Assembly (NCBI GenBank): GCA_018433015.1
Contig: JAHDSB010000148.1
Coordinates: 1-43,929 of the forward strand
Origin: Clostridia bacterium
GTDB taxonomy: Bacteria; Bacillota; Peptococcia; DRI-13; SV3-B141
Length of the DNA stretch: 43,929 bases
Direction: 5' to 3'
Under the pieces are notes generated by a model that made no database searches, had not been told where the DNA came from, and was given only the letters and a program-made list of their open reading frames with translations. Of this stretch, positions 1 to 7,597 are shown one piece after another. The stretch's first letter is position 1; the number at the start of each line of letters is the position of its first letter. A program made the translations under genes and the position numbers.

Positions 1-1
1 A

Positions 2-271
2 CCAGTTGTATTAGAGCCAGATACTGATAAAGTAATGTGGTTTGGCGTAGCAAAAGGAGACGGAGATACTACTCTAAAAGCTAATGGTGAATATGCTTAT
101 GAAGTAGTACGTAAAGATGGTAGTAAGTTTATCTACAACTTCACATATGCTCAAGAATCAGTAACAGGAGTAGAAGAAGTTGCACCTGAACCAAAATCAA
201 TAGCACAAAAACTCTCTGCTAACTCCCAGAACAAAACAATAACAGAAGAGGTTTATTCAACGAAAGATTAA
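2..271 (+). CDS. C-terminal fragment of an unidentified protein (5' end outside window)
   Basis: The reading frame is open from base 2 to a TAA at 269-271, so this is the last ~89 codons of a gene that begins before the window. The visible part reads as a beta-strand-rich segment (alternating Gly, Tyr, Val, Lys, with a YAYEVV-like strand) followed by a polar, Lys/Ser/Thr/Asn-rich tail without membrane segment or Cys. I do not recognise the family. The style is compatible with the end of a cell-surface or secreted protein, but that is only an impression. A strong terminator follows 54 bases after the stop, supporting that this is a genuine gene end. Confidence 0.6.
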   Translation, partial: PVVLEPDTDKVMWFGVAKGDGDTTLKANGEYAYEVVRKDGSKFIYNFTYAQESVTGVEEVAPEPKSIAQKLSANSQNKTITEEVYSTKD

Positions 272-324
272 GATTGCCATCCAGAAACGATAACTACATT
301 AGAACAGATTTGTAATGTAAGTAA

Positions 325-366
325 CCCTAGGACCTTGAAAGCAATTTCAAGGTCTTAGGGTCTTTT
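325..366 (+). terminator. Rho-independent terminator
   Basis: A 16-bp stem (325-340 with 345-360, one G-U pair) closes a GCAA tetraloop and is followed by TCTTTTTT. It ends the transcript of the partial gene at 2-271. Confidence 0.9.
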
Positions 367-370
367 TTAT

Positions 371-408
371 GCCCTATAAATACTACCTATTGGTTGTATT
401 TATAGGGC
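371..408. repeat. Second inverted repeat directly after the terminator
   Basis: Arms 371-383 and 396-408 are perfectly complementary over 13 bp (GCCCTATAAATAC and its complement). After one mismatch three more pairs form towards the loop. There is no T-tract, so it is not a canonical terminator on either strand. It may be a stability hairpin or a protein-binding palindrome. Confidence 0.55.
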
Positions 409-560
409 TGACATATTTAACCTATTCACATCCTGCCGAAAAAATATAAAATAAAAAATATAGATAATGTCACATATTTTAACGTTGCTTTGTTATATAA
501 GTGAAATCATCTTCCGCTGCTTAGAGCGACCCCGGGGTAGAAAAAGGAGATGACATCCAT

Positions 561-1106
561 TTGCATAGAATAAAAAGTCTTTTTAAAAATGAAGTAAAAC
601 ACAATTTTCAAGAAATATTCGACTCCTATTATCCTGGAATTTGCCGAAGGATTGCTTACTTGTTGGGGTCCCAGGAAGCCGTAGAAGATATAGCTCAGGA
701 AGTATTTTTGAAGCTCTACTATTCACCACCACCTAAACTTACCAACATAGGGGGATGGTTATCCCGGGTAGCCGCTAATCTCACCTATAACTATATAAAT
801 AGTGAAAAAAGCCGTAAGAAACGCGAAGTGCGAAGTGAAACTGAGGATAACAACAAGGTAATTGTCCTGGAAGATGTAATCATGAAGAAACATAAAGTAA
901 AAGAAGTACAAGATATTCTGCAGGAAATGAAAGAAAGAGACAGGATGGTACTTTTGCTCAGATTCTCAGGTTATAGTTACCAGGAAATTGCGGAAGTAGT
1001 AGGCATAGAAAAGAGCTCTGTAGGGACGGTATTAGCCCGTGCCCAGGCCAAATTTAAAGCCCTTTATTTAAAAAAAGAAGGAGGGGGTGATTCCTGTGTG
1101 TTATGA
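561..1106 (+). CDS. ECF-type RNA polymerase sigma factor (sigma-70 family)
   Basis: The 181-aa protein has the two-domain build of group 4 sigma factors. Sigma region 2 is at about residues 17-60 (FDSYYPG, then the AVEDIAQEVFLKLY helix that contacts -10 DNA and core). A charged linker follows, then region 4 at about 115-165, whose helix-turn-helix reads YSYQEIAEVVGIEKSSVGTV. It should direct RNA polymerase to a small regulon. The start is TTG at 561, ten bases after AAGGAGA. The ATG at 550 runs into a stop within eight codons. The gene overlaps the anti-sigma gene by 20 bases, implying translational coupling, and an ABC transporter follows in the same operon. The regulon and inducing signal cannot be read from the sequence. 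Confidence 0.9.
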   Translation: MHRIKSLFKNEVKHNFQEIFDSYYPGICRRIAYLLGSQEAVEDIAQEVFLKLYYSPPPKLTNIGGWLSRVAANLTYNYINSEKSRKKREVRSETEDNNKVIVLEDVIMKKHKVKEVQDILQEMKERDRMVLLLRFSGYSYQEIAEVVGIEKSSVGTVLARAQAKFKALYLKKEGGGDSCVL

Positions 1107-2310
1107 GGACGGATTATGGCAAGCTTATCTTGATCAGGAACTGGATTCAGAAAAAATACAGGAAATGACCCACCATTTACAAACATGTACTGCTTGTCAA
1201 CATACTTTAGAAAGTTTAAAAGAACAACAGCTATTAGTCAGCAAACTTTTAGGAGAATATAGGAATGACAAAGAAAAAGGAAATTATTCTTCCCTGAAAG
1301 GCTGGTTTGTTTTACAGGAAAAAATTAAAGCTAAGAATAAGAGAAAAGGTGTGTTACAAATGAAAAATATCTCGAAAAAAGTAGCGGTGGCTGCTGTAGC
1401 AGCAGTTTTTGGCGCATCACTTTTCCTTACTCCCGTACGCAGTGCCGCAGCTCAATTCTTACAAATATTCCGGGCAGAAAAGTTGGCGACCATCAGTATT
1501 AGTTATAATGATATGGATGAAATGAGAAGAGCTATAGAAGAGGGTGCCAAAGAAATTGACCTTGATGCTATCGGCAGCATGGAGTTTGAGGAAACCAGGG
1601 AAAACAAAAATGTTGACTTAGAAGAATTGCGGGAAATTGCCCAGTTCCCCGTAAAGCTACCGGAAGCATTGCCCAGTAAATATAAATTTACTGAGGCTAA
1701 TGTGTCAATGCCCTTTAAGGCAAAATTCAAATTAAATGCCCCTAATGTTAACCAACTAATTGAGGGTTTGGGAGGAACTGAATTCATTCCTGAAGAAATG
1801 GATGGTAAGGAATTCACTATCGAAGTTCCCCAAACCGTAGTGATAGATTATGCCAAACCGGACAGGGGCTATATCGTAATCTGCGAAGGAAGAAGCCCTG
1901 AGATTAAAGCCCCCGGTGATGTTAACATTGAAGATTTAAAAGATGCAGTTTTGGAGCTTCCGGTATTACCTCGAGAGCTAAAATCACAATTAGCCGGGAT
2001 CAAGGATTGGCAACATACCCTGGTTATTCCCAATATAGAAGGTTCCAGTCAAGAAGTAACAGTTAAAGGACACAAGGGGGTATTTGTGCAAGAGGAACAT
2101 TCTGAACAGGTTACCATGGAACTTAAGGATAAGGAAGCTAATGAAGGAGTAGATGTGAATATCAATGGAGAAGAGCACAAAGCCGTGGTAGTTGATGATA
2201 GTGTATCTTCTTATGGCATGTTGATTTGGGAAGAAGAAGGTGTTGTTTACGCTGTTAGTGGCGCTTTAGATTTAGATACAGCACTTAAAATTGCAGAATC
2301 CATGAGGTAA
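1087..2310 (+). CDS. Zinc-finger anti-sigma factor with extracytoplasmic DUF4367-like C-terminus
   Basis: The N-terminus carries the zf-HC2 pattern of anti-sigma factors: Cys5, a LWQAYLDQEL helix, then a His-x3-Cys-x2-Cys cluster (HLQTCTAC). Such domains clamp the partner sigma factor. One membrane helix lies around residues 98-120 (AVAAVAAVFGASLFLTPV). The remaining ~280 residues would face outside. Their last part (GMLIWEEEGVVYAVSG, then DTALKIAESM) resembles DUF4367. The start is GTG 1087 behind a strong GAAGGAGGGGG; GTG 1096 is a weaker alternative that would put the first zinc Cys at residue 2. It sits in the same operon as the sigma factor and ABC genes, so it probably holds the sigma factor inactive until an envelope signal arrives. 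I see no site-2 protease gene nearby. Confidence 0.85.
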   Translation: MIPVCYEDGLWQAYLDQELDSEKIQEMTHHLQTCTACQHTLESLKEQQLLVSKLLGEYRNDKEKGNYSSLKGWFVLQEKIKAKNKRKGVLQMKNISKKVAVAAVAAVFGASLFLTPVRSAAAQFLQIFRAEKLATISISYNDMDEMRRAIEEGAKEIDLDAIGSMEFEETRENKNVDLEELREIAQFPVKLPEALPSKYKFTEANVSMPFKAKFKLNAPNVNQLIEGLGGTEFIPEEMDGKEFTIEVPQTVVIDYAKPDRGYIVICEGRSPEIKAPGDVNIEDLKDAVLELPVLPRELKSQLAGIKDWQHTLVIPNIEGSSQEVTVKGHKGVFVQEEHSEQVTMELKDKEANEGVDVNINGEEHKAVVVDDSVSSYGMLIWEEEGVVYAVSGALDLDTALKIAESMR

Positions 2311-2316
2311 AGAACA

Positions 2317-3243
2317 GTGGAAATGATTACTACATTTAATTTAACTAAGCAATACAAAGGCCAGGGGGGCTGCAGAGAGATCAATCTTTCTGTGCCCTCC
2401 GGGCATATTTTTGGTTTATTAGGACCTAATGGTGCAGGGAAAAGTACCTTGGTAAAGACCCTGGTAGGTCTTTTGCAGCCAACTTCCGGCAGTGCTTTAA
2501 TTTTAGGAAACCCTTTAGGAAGTTATAAATGTCGGGAGAAAATTGGTTTTTTGCCGGAATTATTCAGTTATCAGAAATGGCTTTCGGCTGAAGAACTCTT
2601 AACTCTCCATGGTCAACTTTATAAAATGACGAAGCAGGCTATAAAAAAGAGGATTCCTGAGGTTTTAACACTTATTGGTCTAACAGGCACAGAACATAAG
2701 AAAGTAGGCAGCTTTAGCAAAGGGATGCAGCAAAGGATAGGTTTAGCTTGTGCCCTAATGAATGAACCTAAGCTGTTATTTCTAGATGAGCCTACTTCGG
2801 CTTTAGATCCTTTGGGCCGTCGTGATATGAGAGAAATAATGCTGAATTTAAAAGAGACAGGGACTACTATTTTTCTCAATAGCCACTTGCTGAGCGAAGT
2901 GGAAGCAGTTTGTGACCAGGTGGCTATAATAAACAAAGGAAGACTAGTAGCAGTAGGTGAAATGGAGGAGCTACTGACTAAAAAATGTGAGGTGGAAATA
3001 GAATTAGACACTATATCCCCAGAGTTCCAGCGGGAAATTAAGGAGTGGGGCAAGATTCTGGCTATACAGAATAACACTTTGCAAATCCAGGTGGCAGATA
3101 AAGAAACAGTTCCCCTGTTAGCTAAAAAAATAATTGAAGCAGGTTACAAACTATATAACCTGCATTACCGTCATTCTTCCTTAGAGGATGTCTTTGTTCA
3201 ATTGGTGGAAGGAGGGGAACAACAAGATGTGGACCATAGCTAA
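2317..3243 (+). CDS. ABC transporter ATP-binding protein
   Basis: The 308-aa ATPase has Walker A GPNGAGKST, Q-loop, the signature FSKGMQQR (a variant of LSGGQ), Walker B LLFLDEPTSALDP, and an H-loop at NSHLLSEVE. The C-terminal ~80 residues are the variable extension seen in ABC-2 exporter ATPases of the CcmA/NatA/BcrA type. It starts with GTG 2317, six bases after the anti-sigma stop (ATG 2323 is an in-frame alternative), and ends inside the permease gene. With the permease it should form an exporter. Substrates of such sigma/anti-sigma-linked exporters are often peptides, antibiotics or lipids, but nothing here identifies the cargo. Confidence 0.92.
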   Translation: MEMITTFNLTKQYKGQGGCREINLSVPSGHIFGLLGPNGAGKSTLVKTLVGLLQPTSGSALILGNPLGSYKCREKIGFLPELFSYQKWLSAEELLTLHGQLYKMTKQAIKKRIPEVLTLIGLTGTEHKKVGSFSKGMQQRIGLACALMNEPKLLFLDEPTSALDPLGRRDMREIMLNLKETGTTIFLNSHLLSEVEAVCDQVAIINKGRLVAVGEMEELLTKKCEVEIELDTISPEFQREIKEWGKILAIQNNTLQIQVADKETVPLLAKKIIEAGYKLYNLHYRHSSLEDVFVQLVEGGEQQDVDHS

Positions 3244-4063
3244 ATTAACGTACCAGGAGATTACCCACCGGCGAGTTTTTCATTTATTACTCTTGTTAAC
3301 CCTAGGGTTTTTACTATTATATGGTTTGGGTTTGCACTATGCCTATCAGGATTTGCCTAAAGATGGAGAACTGGCCAGGATAATAACTACTGAATTCATT
3401 TCTATTGGCTTGTACTTAAGTGCTTTCATAACTGCCTTTTTAACTATTTTGGGTTCTGCAGGGATTATCTCGGCTGAAGTGGAGAGCGGTATTATCCAAA
3501 CTATGCTGGTTAAACCTCTGAAACGCTGGGAAATTATTATAGGAAAATATTTAGGAATATCTATTATGTTGATTATTTATGGTACCTTTATATATAGTGC
3601 AGTGTTGGGCTTAAATTATTATTTTGGCAGAGAATTCTATTTTCTCTACAAATGGAATACTTTAAAAGCCTTAGGCCTGTATCTGTCTATACCTTTAGTC
3701 TTAGCCAGTGTGACTATGTGGGGTTCTACTTTTTTGCCTACGTTGAATAACAGTGTAATGGTTATTATTCTTTACGGCATCTCAATTATTGGAGGTTTTA
3801 TTGAACGGGCGGGAAGTTTTGTGGATAAAACAGCTCTGATGAATATTGGGATAATTACCAGCTTGCTGATGCCTGTAGAGGCTATGTATCGCAAGATGTT
3901 AAATGTCCTATTTCGTTCAGCTCCCGGACAGTTTACAATTTTCTGGGATAGCTTCTTTAGCGGTAAATATGAGCCCAGCAAGTGGATGTTGGTCTTTACT
4001 GTATTCTATATATTATTCTTTCTCTGGCGTAGCATCAGTGTTTTTTCTAAAAAAGATATTTAA
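3227..4063 (+). CDS. ABC-2 type exporter permease subunit
   Basis: A 278-aa hydrophobic protein with about six membrane segments. It contains the typical ABC-2 stretch in which a Glu-rich region (ISAEVESGIIQTMLVKP, then RWEIIIGKYLG) precedes the third helix. The frame is open from an ATG at 3188, but the better start is ATG 3227 with GGAAGGAGGGG eleven bases upstream and a MWTIAKLTYQEI beginning typical of the family. This leaves a 17-base overlap with the ATPase gene, consistent with coupled translation. It is the last gene of the operon. A weak terminator follows. Confidence 0.88.
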   Translation: MWTIAKLTYQEITHRRVFHLLLLLTLGFLLLYGLGLHYAYQDLPKDGELARIITTEFISIGLYLSAFITAFLTILGSAGIISAEVESGIIQTMLVKPLKRWEIIIGKYLGISIMLIIYGTFIYSAVLGLNYYFGREFYFLYKWNTLKALGLYLSIPLVLASVTMWGSTFLPTLNNSVMVIILYGISIIGGFIERAGSFVDKTALMNIGIITSLLMPVEAMYRKMLNVLFRSAPGQFTIFWDSFFSGKYEPSKWMLVFTVFYILFFLWRSISVFSKKDI

Positions 4064-4090
4064 AATACAATTTAAATATGTATTAAAACA

Positions 4091-4131
4091 AGCCTTGGCA
4101 GGAATGATGATTTTTGCACAGGCTTTTTTAT
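4091..4131 (+). terminator. Probable terminator of the sigma/ABC operon
   Basis: AGCCTTGGCA pairs with TGCACAGGCT apart from a two-base internal loop, with a ~14-base loop between, and is followed by TTTTTTA. The stem is imperfect, so this is less certain than the other terminators. Confidence 0.5.
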
Positions 4132-4220
4132 TTGTTATTGAGTGAAAAATATATGAGAATTTTAACTATTTTCAAATAATGGGATATTACAATTCATACG
4201 GAAATTTGGTATCATATAAC

Positions 4221-4249
4221 TGGACATCCATAATTAGGGTATATAATAT
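4221..4249 (+). promoter_or_regulatory. Putative sigma-A promoter of the sigma-54 activator gene
   Basis: TGGACA (4221-4226), a 17-base spacer and TAATAT (4244-4249) lie 46 bases before the start codon of the activator gene. An overlapping TATAAT at 4242-4247 would give a 15-base spacer. Confidence 0.4.
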
Positions 4250-4294
4250 AGATATAAATGTGCTGTACTTTACTTTTGATATAGGAGGTGTGAA

Positions 4295-6061
4295 ATGAAA
4301 TTAAGCATGCATTTGGATGAAAATGATGTAAAGAAAATGCCTCAACTAAAAATACAAAAGTTACAAATGATATTAGATTTCCTGTACTGCGGGATTTTAA
4401 CACTAGATCATCAAGGGTTAATTTTAGCCTTTAATACTTCGGCGGAAATAATTCTGAATATTAAAAGAAATACTATTATTGGTAAATACATTCAGGATGT
4501 GGAGAGTTTACAAGAAGTGGCCTCAGTAATATCACAAAATAACGGCATGGGGAGACATAAAGTAGAAATAAATGGAGCTAAGATAATCGTTAATCTCAAC
4601 AAAATGATAGAAAATGGTAAAAGTGTGGGCGTAGTAGCAATTCTTCACAAAAGTTCCTCGGCAGAATGTATTGATCAAGAGCTTAATGTTACGGAAAGCT
4701 TATTAAAAGAGATTAATATATTCATCGAATCATCCCATGACGGCTTTTTGATTACCGATAATAAGGGTAAGGTTATTAGAGTAAATGCTGCTTTTGAGCG
4801 AGTTTTTTCTGTATCCAGAAAGGATGTGTTAGGTAAAACAGCCCAGGAATTAGTTAAAACCGGTGTATACGGTAAATCTGCTGCTCTGGAAACTTTGCGT
4901 ACTTCCCAAACTTGTACAGTAATTATGGAGAATAAAGGACGTAAAATTATGGCCACAGGAACACCTGTCTTCAATTTACAGGGAAAACTTACCTCTGTAG
5001 TTGTTAACGTAAGGGATATTACAGAATTGGAAAATCTGAAATTACAGTTGGAATATCAACAAAAGTTAAATGAAAAATATTCCTATGAAATAAAAGAAAT
5101 GCGGAAAAGACAGGAGAACTTCCCAGATATTATTATGCATAGTAAAGAAATGCATCAAGTGATGGACATGGTATGTACTGTAGCAGAAGTCGATTCTACA
5201 GTTTTAGTAACGGGAGAGTCCGGTGTAGGGAAAGAAATAGTAACCCATCAAATTCACAAATTAAGCAGAAGAAACAAGGGGCCCTTTATTAAAATTAATT
5301 GTGGAGCCATACCTTACACGCTTTTTGAGTCAGAACTGTTCGGCTACGAGCCGGGGGCTTTTACCGGTGCAAAATCCCGGGGGAAAATGGGTTTCTTCGA
5401 ATTAGCCCACGAAGGAACCTTATTTTTAGACGAAATTGGTGAACTAAACGTAGATATGCAAGTTAAATTGTTGAGGGTAATTCAAGAAAAGGAAGTAACC
5501 AGAATTGGCGGGGAAAAATCCATCAAAATAGATGTAAGAATTATTACCGCTACTAATAGGGATTTAAAAAAGATGATGGAAAAAGGAGAATTCCGCCAAG
5601 ATCTGTTTTATCGTTTAAATGTACTTAATATTCAAATTCCTCCTTTGCGGGAGCGCAGGGAGGATATAGCCCCGCTAATATTAAATTTTTTAGAGAAATT
5701 TAATAAAAAATATAAAAAGAAAAAAGTGTTCACCAATGAAGCTGTAAGGGTTCTTACGGAATATGATTGGCCCGGAAATATAAGGGAATTAGAAAACTTG
5801 GTGGAGAATCTCGTTATTCTCGTTAAACAAGATGAAATAACGACCCAACACTTACCGGAAAATTTATTTAGTTCTACGTTATGTGATGATAAAATTATTG
5901 TAAAAGGTATAATTCCTTTAAAAAAGGCCATAGAAATAGTAGAATCTCAGATTGTAAATAATGCCAAGAAAAAATGTGATACTACCAGGCAAATGGCCAA
6001 GGTACTGGGAGTTAATCAGTCCACTGTAATTAGGAAATTAAAGCAGTATACGCAACATTGA
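4295..6061 (+). CDS. Sigma-54-dependent activator with two PAS domains
   Basis: This 588-aa bacterial enhancer-binding protein has a PAS-like domain at about 22-120, a clearer PAS domain at about 135-245 (SSHDGFLITDNKGKVIRVN), a short coiled linker, and an AAA+ domain at about 280-515. The AAA+ domain has Walker A GESGVGKE, the sigma-54-contacting GAFTGA loop, Walker B GTLFLDEIGE and arginine-finger region FRQDLFYRL. A Fis-type helix-turn-helix closes the protein (TTRQMAKVLGVNQSTVIRKL). The start is ATG 4295 after AGGAGGTG. Its position directly before a -24/-12 promoter makes it the likely activator of the 4-hydroxybutyrate operon. The PAS domains are probably the sensors, but the ligand is unknown; no receiver domain is present. 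Confidence 0.93.
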   Translation: MKLSMHLDENDVKKMPQLKIQKLQMILDFLYCGILTLDHQGLILAFNTSAEIILNIKRNTIIGKYIQDVESLQEVASVISQNNGMGRHKVEINGAKIIVNLNKMIENGKSVGVVAILHKSSSAECIDQELNVTESLLKEINIFIESSHDGFLITDNKGKVIRVNAAFERVFSVSRKDVLGKTAQELVKTGVYGKSAALETLRTSQTCTVIMENKGRKIMATGTPVFNLQGKLTSVVVNVRDITELENLKLQLEYQQKLNEKYSYEIKEMRKRQENFPDIIMHSKEMHQVMDMVCTVAEVDSTVLVTGESGVGKEIVTHQIHKLSRRNKGPFIKINCGAIPYTLFESELFGYEPGAFTGAKSRGKMGFFELAHEGTLFLDEIGELNVDMQVKLLRVIQEKEVTRIGGEKSIKIDVRIITATNRDLKKMMEKGEFRQDLFYRLNVLNIQIPPLRERREDIAPLILNFLEKFNKKYKKKKVFTNEAVRVLTEYDWPGNIRELENLVENLVILVKQDEITTQHLPENLFSSTLCDDKIIVKGIIPLKKAIEIVESQIVNNAKKKCDTTRQMAKVLGVNQSTVIRKLKQYTQH

Positions 6062-6116
6062 TTCTTTTTTGCATAAATCACCTGTAAACCTAGAGCTATG
6101 CCATTAAGTGAATATT

Positions 6117-6165
6117 AAAAGCACTGATTTGATGCTTTAAGCAATCAAAATCAGTGCTTTTTTCT
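6117..6165 (+). terminator. Rho-independent terminator of the activator gene
   Basis: AAAAGCACTGATTT-GAT (from 6117) pairs with ATCAAAATCAGTGCTTTT with a one-base bulge, followed by TTTCTTTT. It separates the activator gene from the sigma-54 promoter. Confidence 0.85.
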
Positions 6166-6210
6166 TTTCCCTAAAAGCAGAAACTCCTTAAACAAAGGCT
6201 TTCTTGAGCT

Positions 6211-6226
6211 TGGCATGGATATTGCT
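6211..6226 (+). promoter_or_regulatory. Sigma-54 (-24/-12) promoter of the 4-hydroxybutyrate operon
   Basis: TGGCATGGATATTGCT matches the sigma-54 consensus TGGCAYRNNNNTTGCW at every defined position, with GG (6212) and GC (6224) exactly 12 bases apart. Transcription should begin near 6237, leaving a ~28-base leader to the GTG at 6265. The upstream neighbour is a sigma-54 activator gene. I could not identify its enhancer sites. Confidence 0.9.
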
Positions 6227-6264
6227 TTAGTAGTATAGCGAGAACAAAACAAGGGGGTATACAA

Positions 6265-7569
6265 GTGAATCAATGGTCGGAGTTGTATAAACAAAAACTG
6301 ACCACAGCTGAAGAATTAGCAAAGCAGTTTAAATCAGGGGATGTGTGTGTCAGCAATGGTCAAATTGCCGAGCCGGTAAAAATCCTGGATGCCGTAACTA
6401 AACGGGCAGAAAAAGAAAATTTAACAGACATCAAACATTGTATTTTGCTTCCTATGAGAAAGCAGAAATATCTGGAAGTGGGAATGGAAAAACATATTTC
6501 CCATGTAGCTCATTTTGTGAGCGGGTTTAACAGGGAGCCTATATGGGAAGGGAGAGCCGATTATATGCCTTCTCATTACAGCCAGGTTCCGCTTGTTTGG
6601 CAAAATGTATTAAAGGCCCCTGATGTATTTTATTGTGCTGTGTCACCTATGGATAAACATGGATATTTCAGTTTTGGTACAGCCGCTGATTTCGGGAACA
6701 TTTGCAAAATAGCTAAGAAAGTATTTGTTGAAGTAAATCCTACTATGCCACGAACTTTTGGACAGTGTTTTATTCATATTTCCCAGATTGATGCTCTGAT
6801 TGAAAATGAAGATCCTATTACTGAAGTGCCCGCTCCCAAAATATCAGAAAAAGACGTCACAATTGGACAATTGATTGCTGAGGAAATTCCCAATGAAGCT
6901 ACTCTTCAATTAGGTATCGGGGGTATTCCCAATGCGGTTGCCCAGGCTTTAAAGGATAAAAAGGACCTGGGTGTCCACAGCGAAATGTTCTGTGATTCTA
7001 TGGTGGACCTGTATAATGCCGGGGTAATTACTAATGCTAAAAAAACTCTGCACCGCGGTAAGTTCATAGCCACTTTTACTTTCGGGGCCAGGAGTACTTA
7101 TGATTTCCTCGATGATAACCCTGCTGTAGAATTTCATCCAGTAGATTATGTTAACGATCCTTGTATCATTGCCCAAAATGACAAAATGATGTCCATCAAT
7201 TCCTGTATCGAGATTGATTTATTTGGTCAGGTATGTTCGGAAACTATAGGCCCTAAGAATTTTAGCGGTGTGGGAGGGCAGATGGATTTTGTTAGAGGTG
7301 CTTCTGCTTCCAACGGTGGAAAATGTTTTATTGCTTTCCAATCTACTGCTAAGAAGGATACAGTTTCCAAGATTAAGCCCGTTTTAACCCAAGGAGCATG
7401 TGTGTCTACTTCCAGAAACGATGTGGATTATATTGTAACTGAATATGGCATTACTCGTTTGAAAGGTCTGACTTGTAGTCAAAGGGCTAAAGAATTAATA
7501 AGAGTCGCCCATCCCAAATTCCGGGAAGAATTGACGAAAGCTGCTAAGGATATGCATATCATCCCTTAA
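6265..7569 (+). CDS. abfT: 4-hydroxybutyrate CoA-transferase (acetyl-CoA hydrolase/transferase family)
   Basis: The 434-aa protein belongs to family I-like CoA-transferases related to AbfT/Cat2 and Cat1. Visible landmarks are the LQLGIGGIPNAV glycine loop, the GVHSEM motif whose Glu (about residue 240) forms the covalent glutamyl-CoA intermediate, GPKNFSGVGGQMDFVRGA, and TSRNDVDYIVTEYGI. Length is close to AbfT of Clostridium aminobutyricum. It would move CoA from acetyl-CoA to 4-hydroxybutyrate. The family also contains butyryl-CoA:acetate transferases. The 4-hydroxybutyryl-CoA dehydratase two genes downstream is the reason for choosing this substrate. The start is GTG 6265 behind AAGGGGGT. 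First gene of the sigma-54-driven operon. Confidence 0.82.
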   Translation: MNQWSELYKQKLTTAEELAKQFKSGDVCVSNGQIAEPVKILDAVTKRAEKENLTDIKHCILLPMRKQKYLEVGMEKHISHVAHFVSGFNREPIWEGRADYMPSHYSQVPLVWQNVLKAPDVFYCAVSPMDKHGYFSFGTAADFGNICKIAKKVFVEVNPTMPRTFGQCFIHISQIDALIENEDPITEVPAPKISEKDVTIGQLIAEEIPNEATLQLGIGGIPNAVAQALKDKKDLGVHSEMFCDSMVDLYNAGVITNAKKTLHRGKFIATFTFGARSTYDFLDDNPAVEFHPVDYVNDPCIIAQNDKMMSINSCIEIDLFGQVCSETIGPKNFSGVGGQMDFVRGASASNGGKCFIAFQSTAKKDTVSKIKPVLTQGACVSTSRNDVDYIVTEYGITRLKGLTCSQRAKELIRVAHPKFREELTKAAKDMHIIP

Positions 7570-7597
7570 AAATAGAAAAGGATTAAGGAGTGAAAAT

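Noticed and set aside
3903-4145. Overlapping 80-codon open frame at the end of the ABC permease gene
   Set aside because: It is a shadow frame running through the permease C-terminus and the terminator; no ribosome-binding site.
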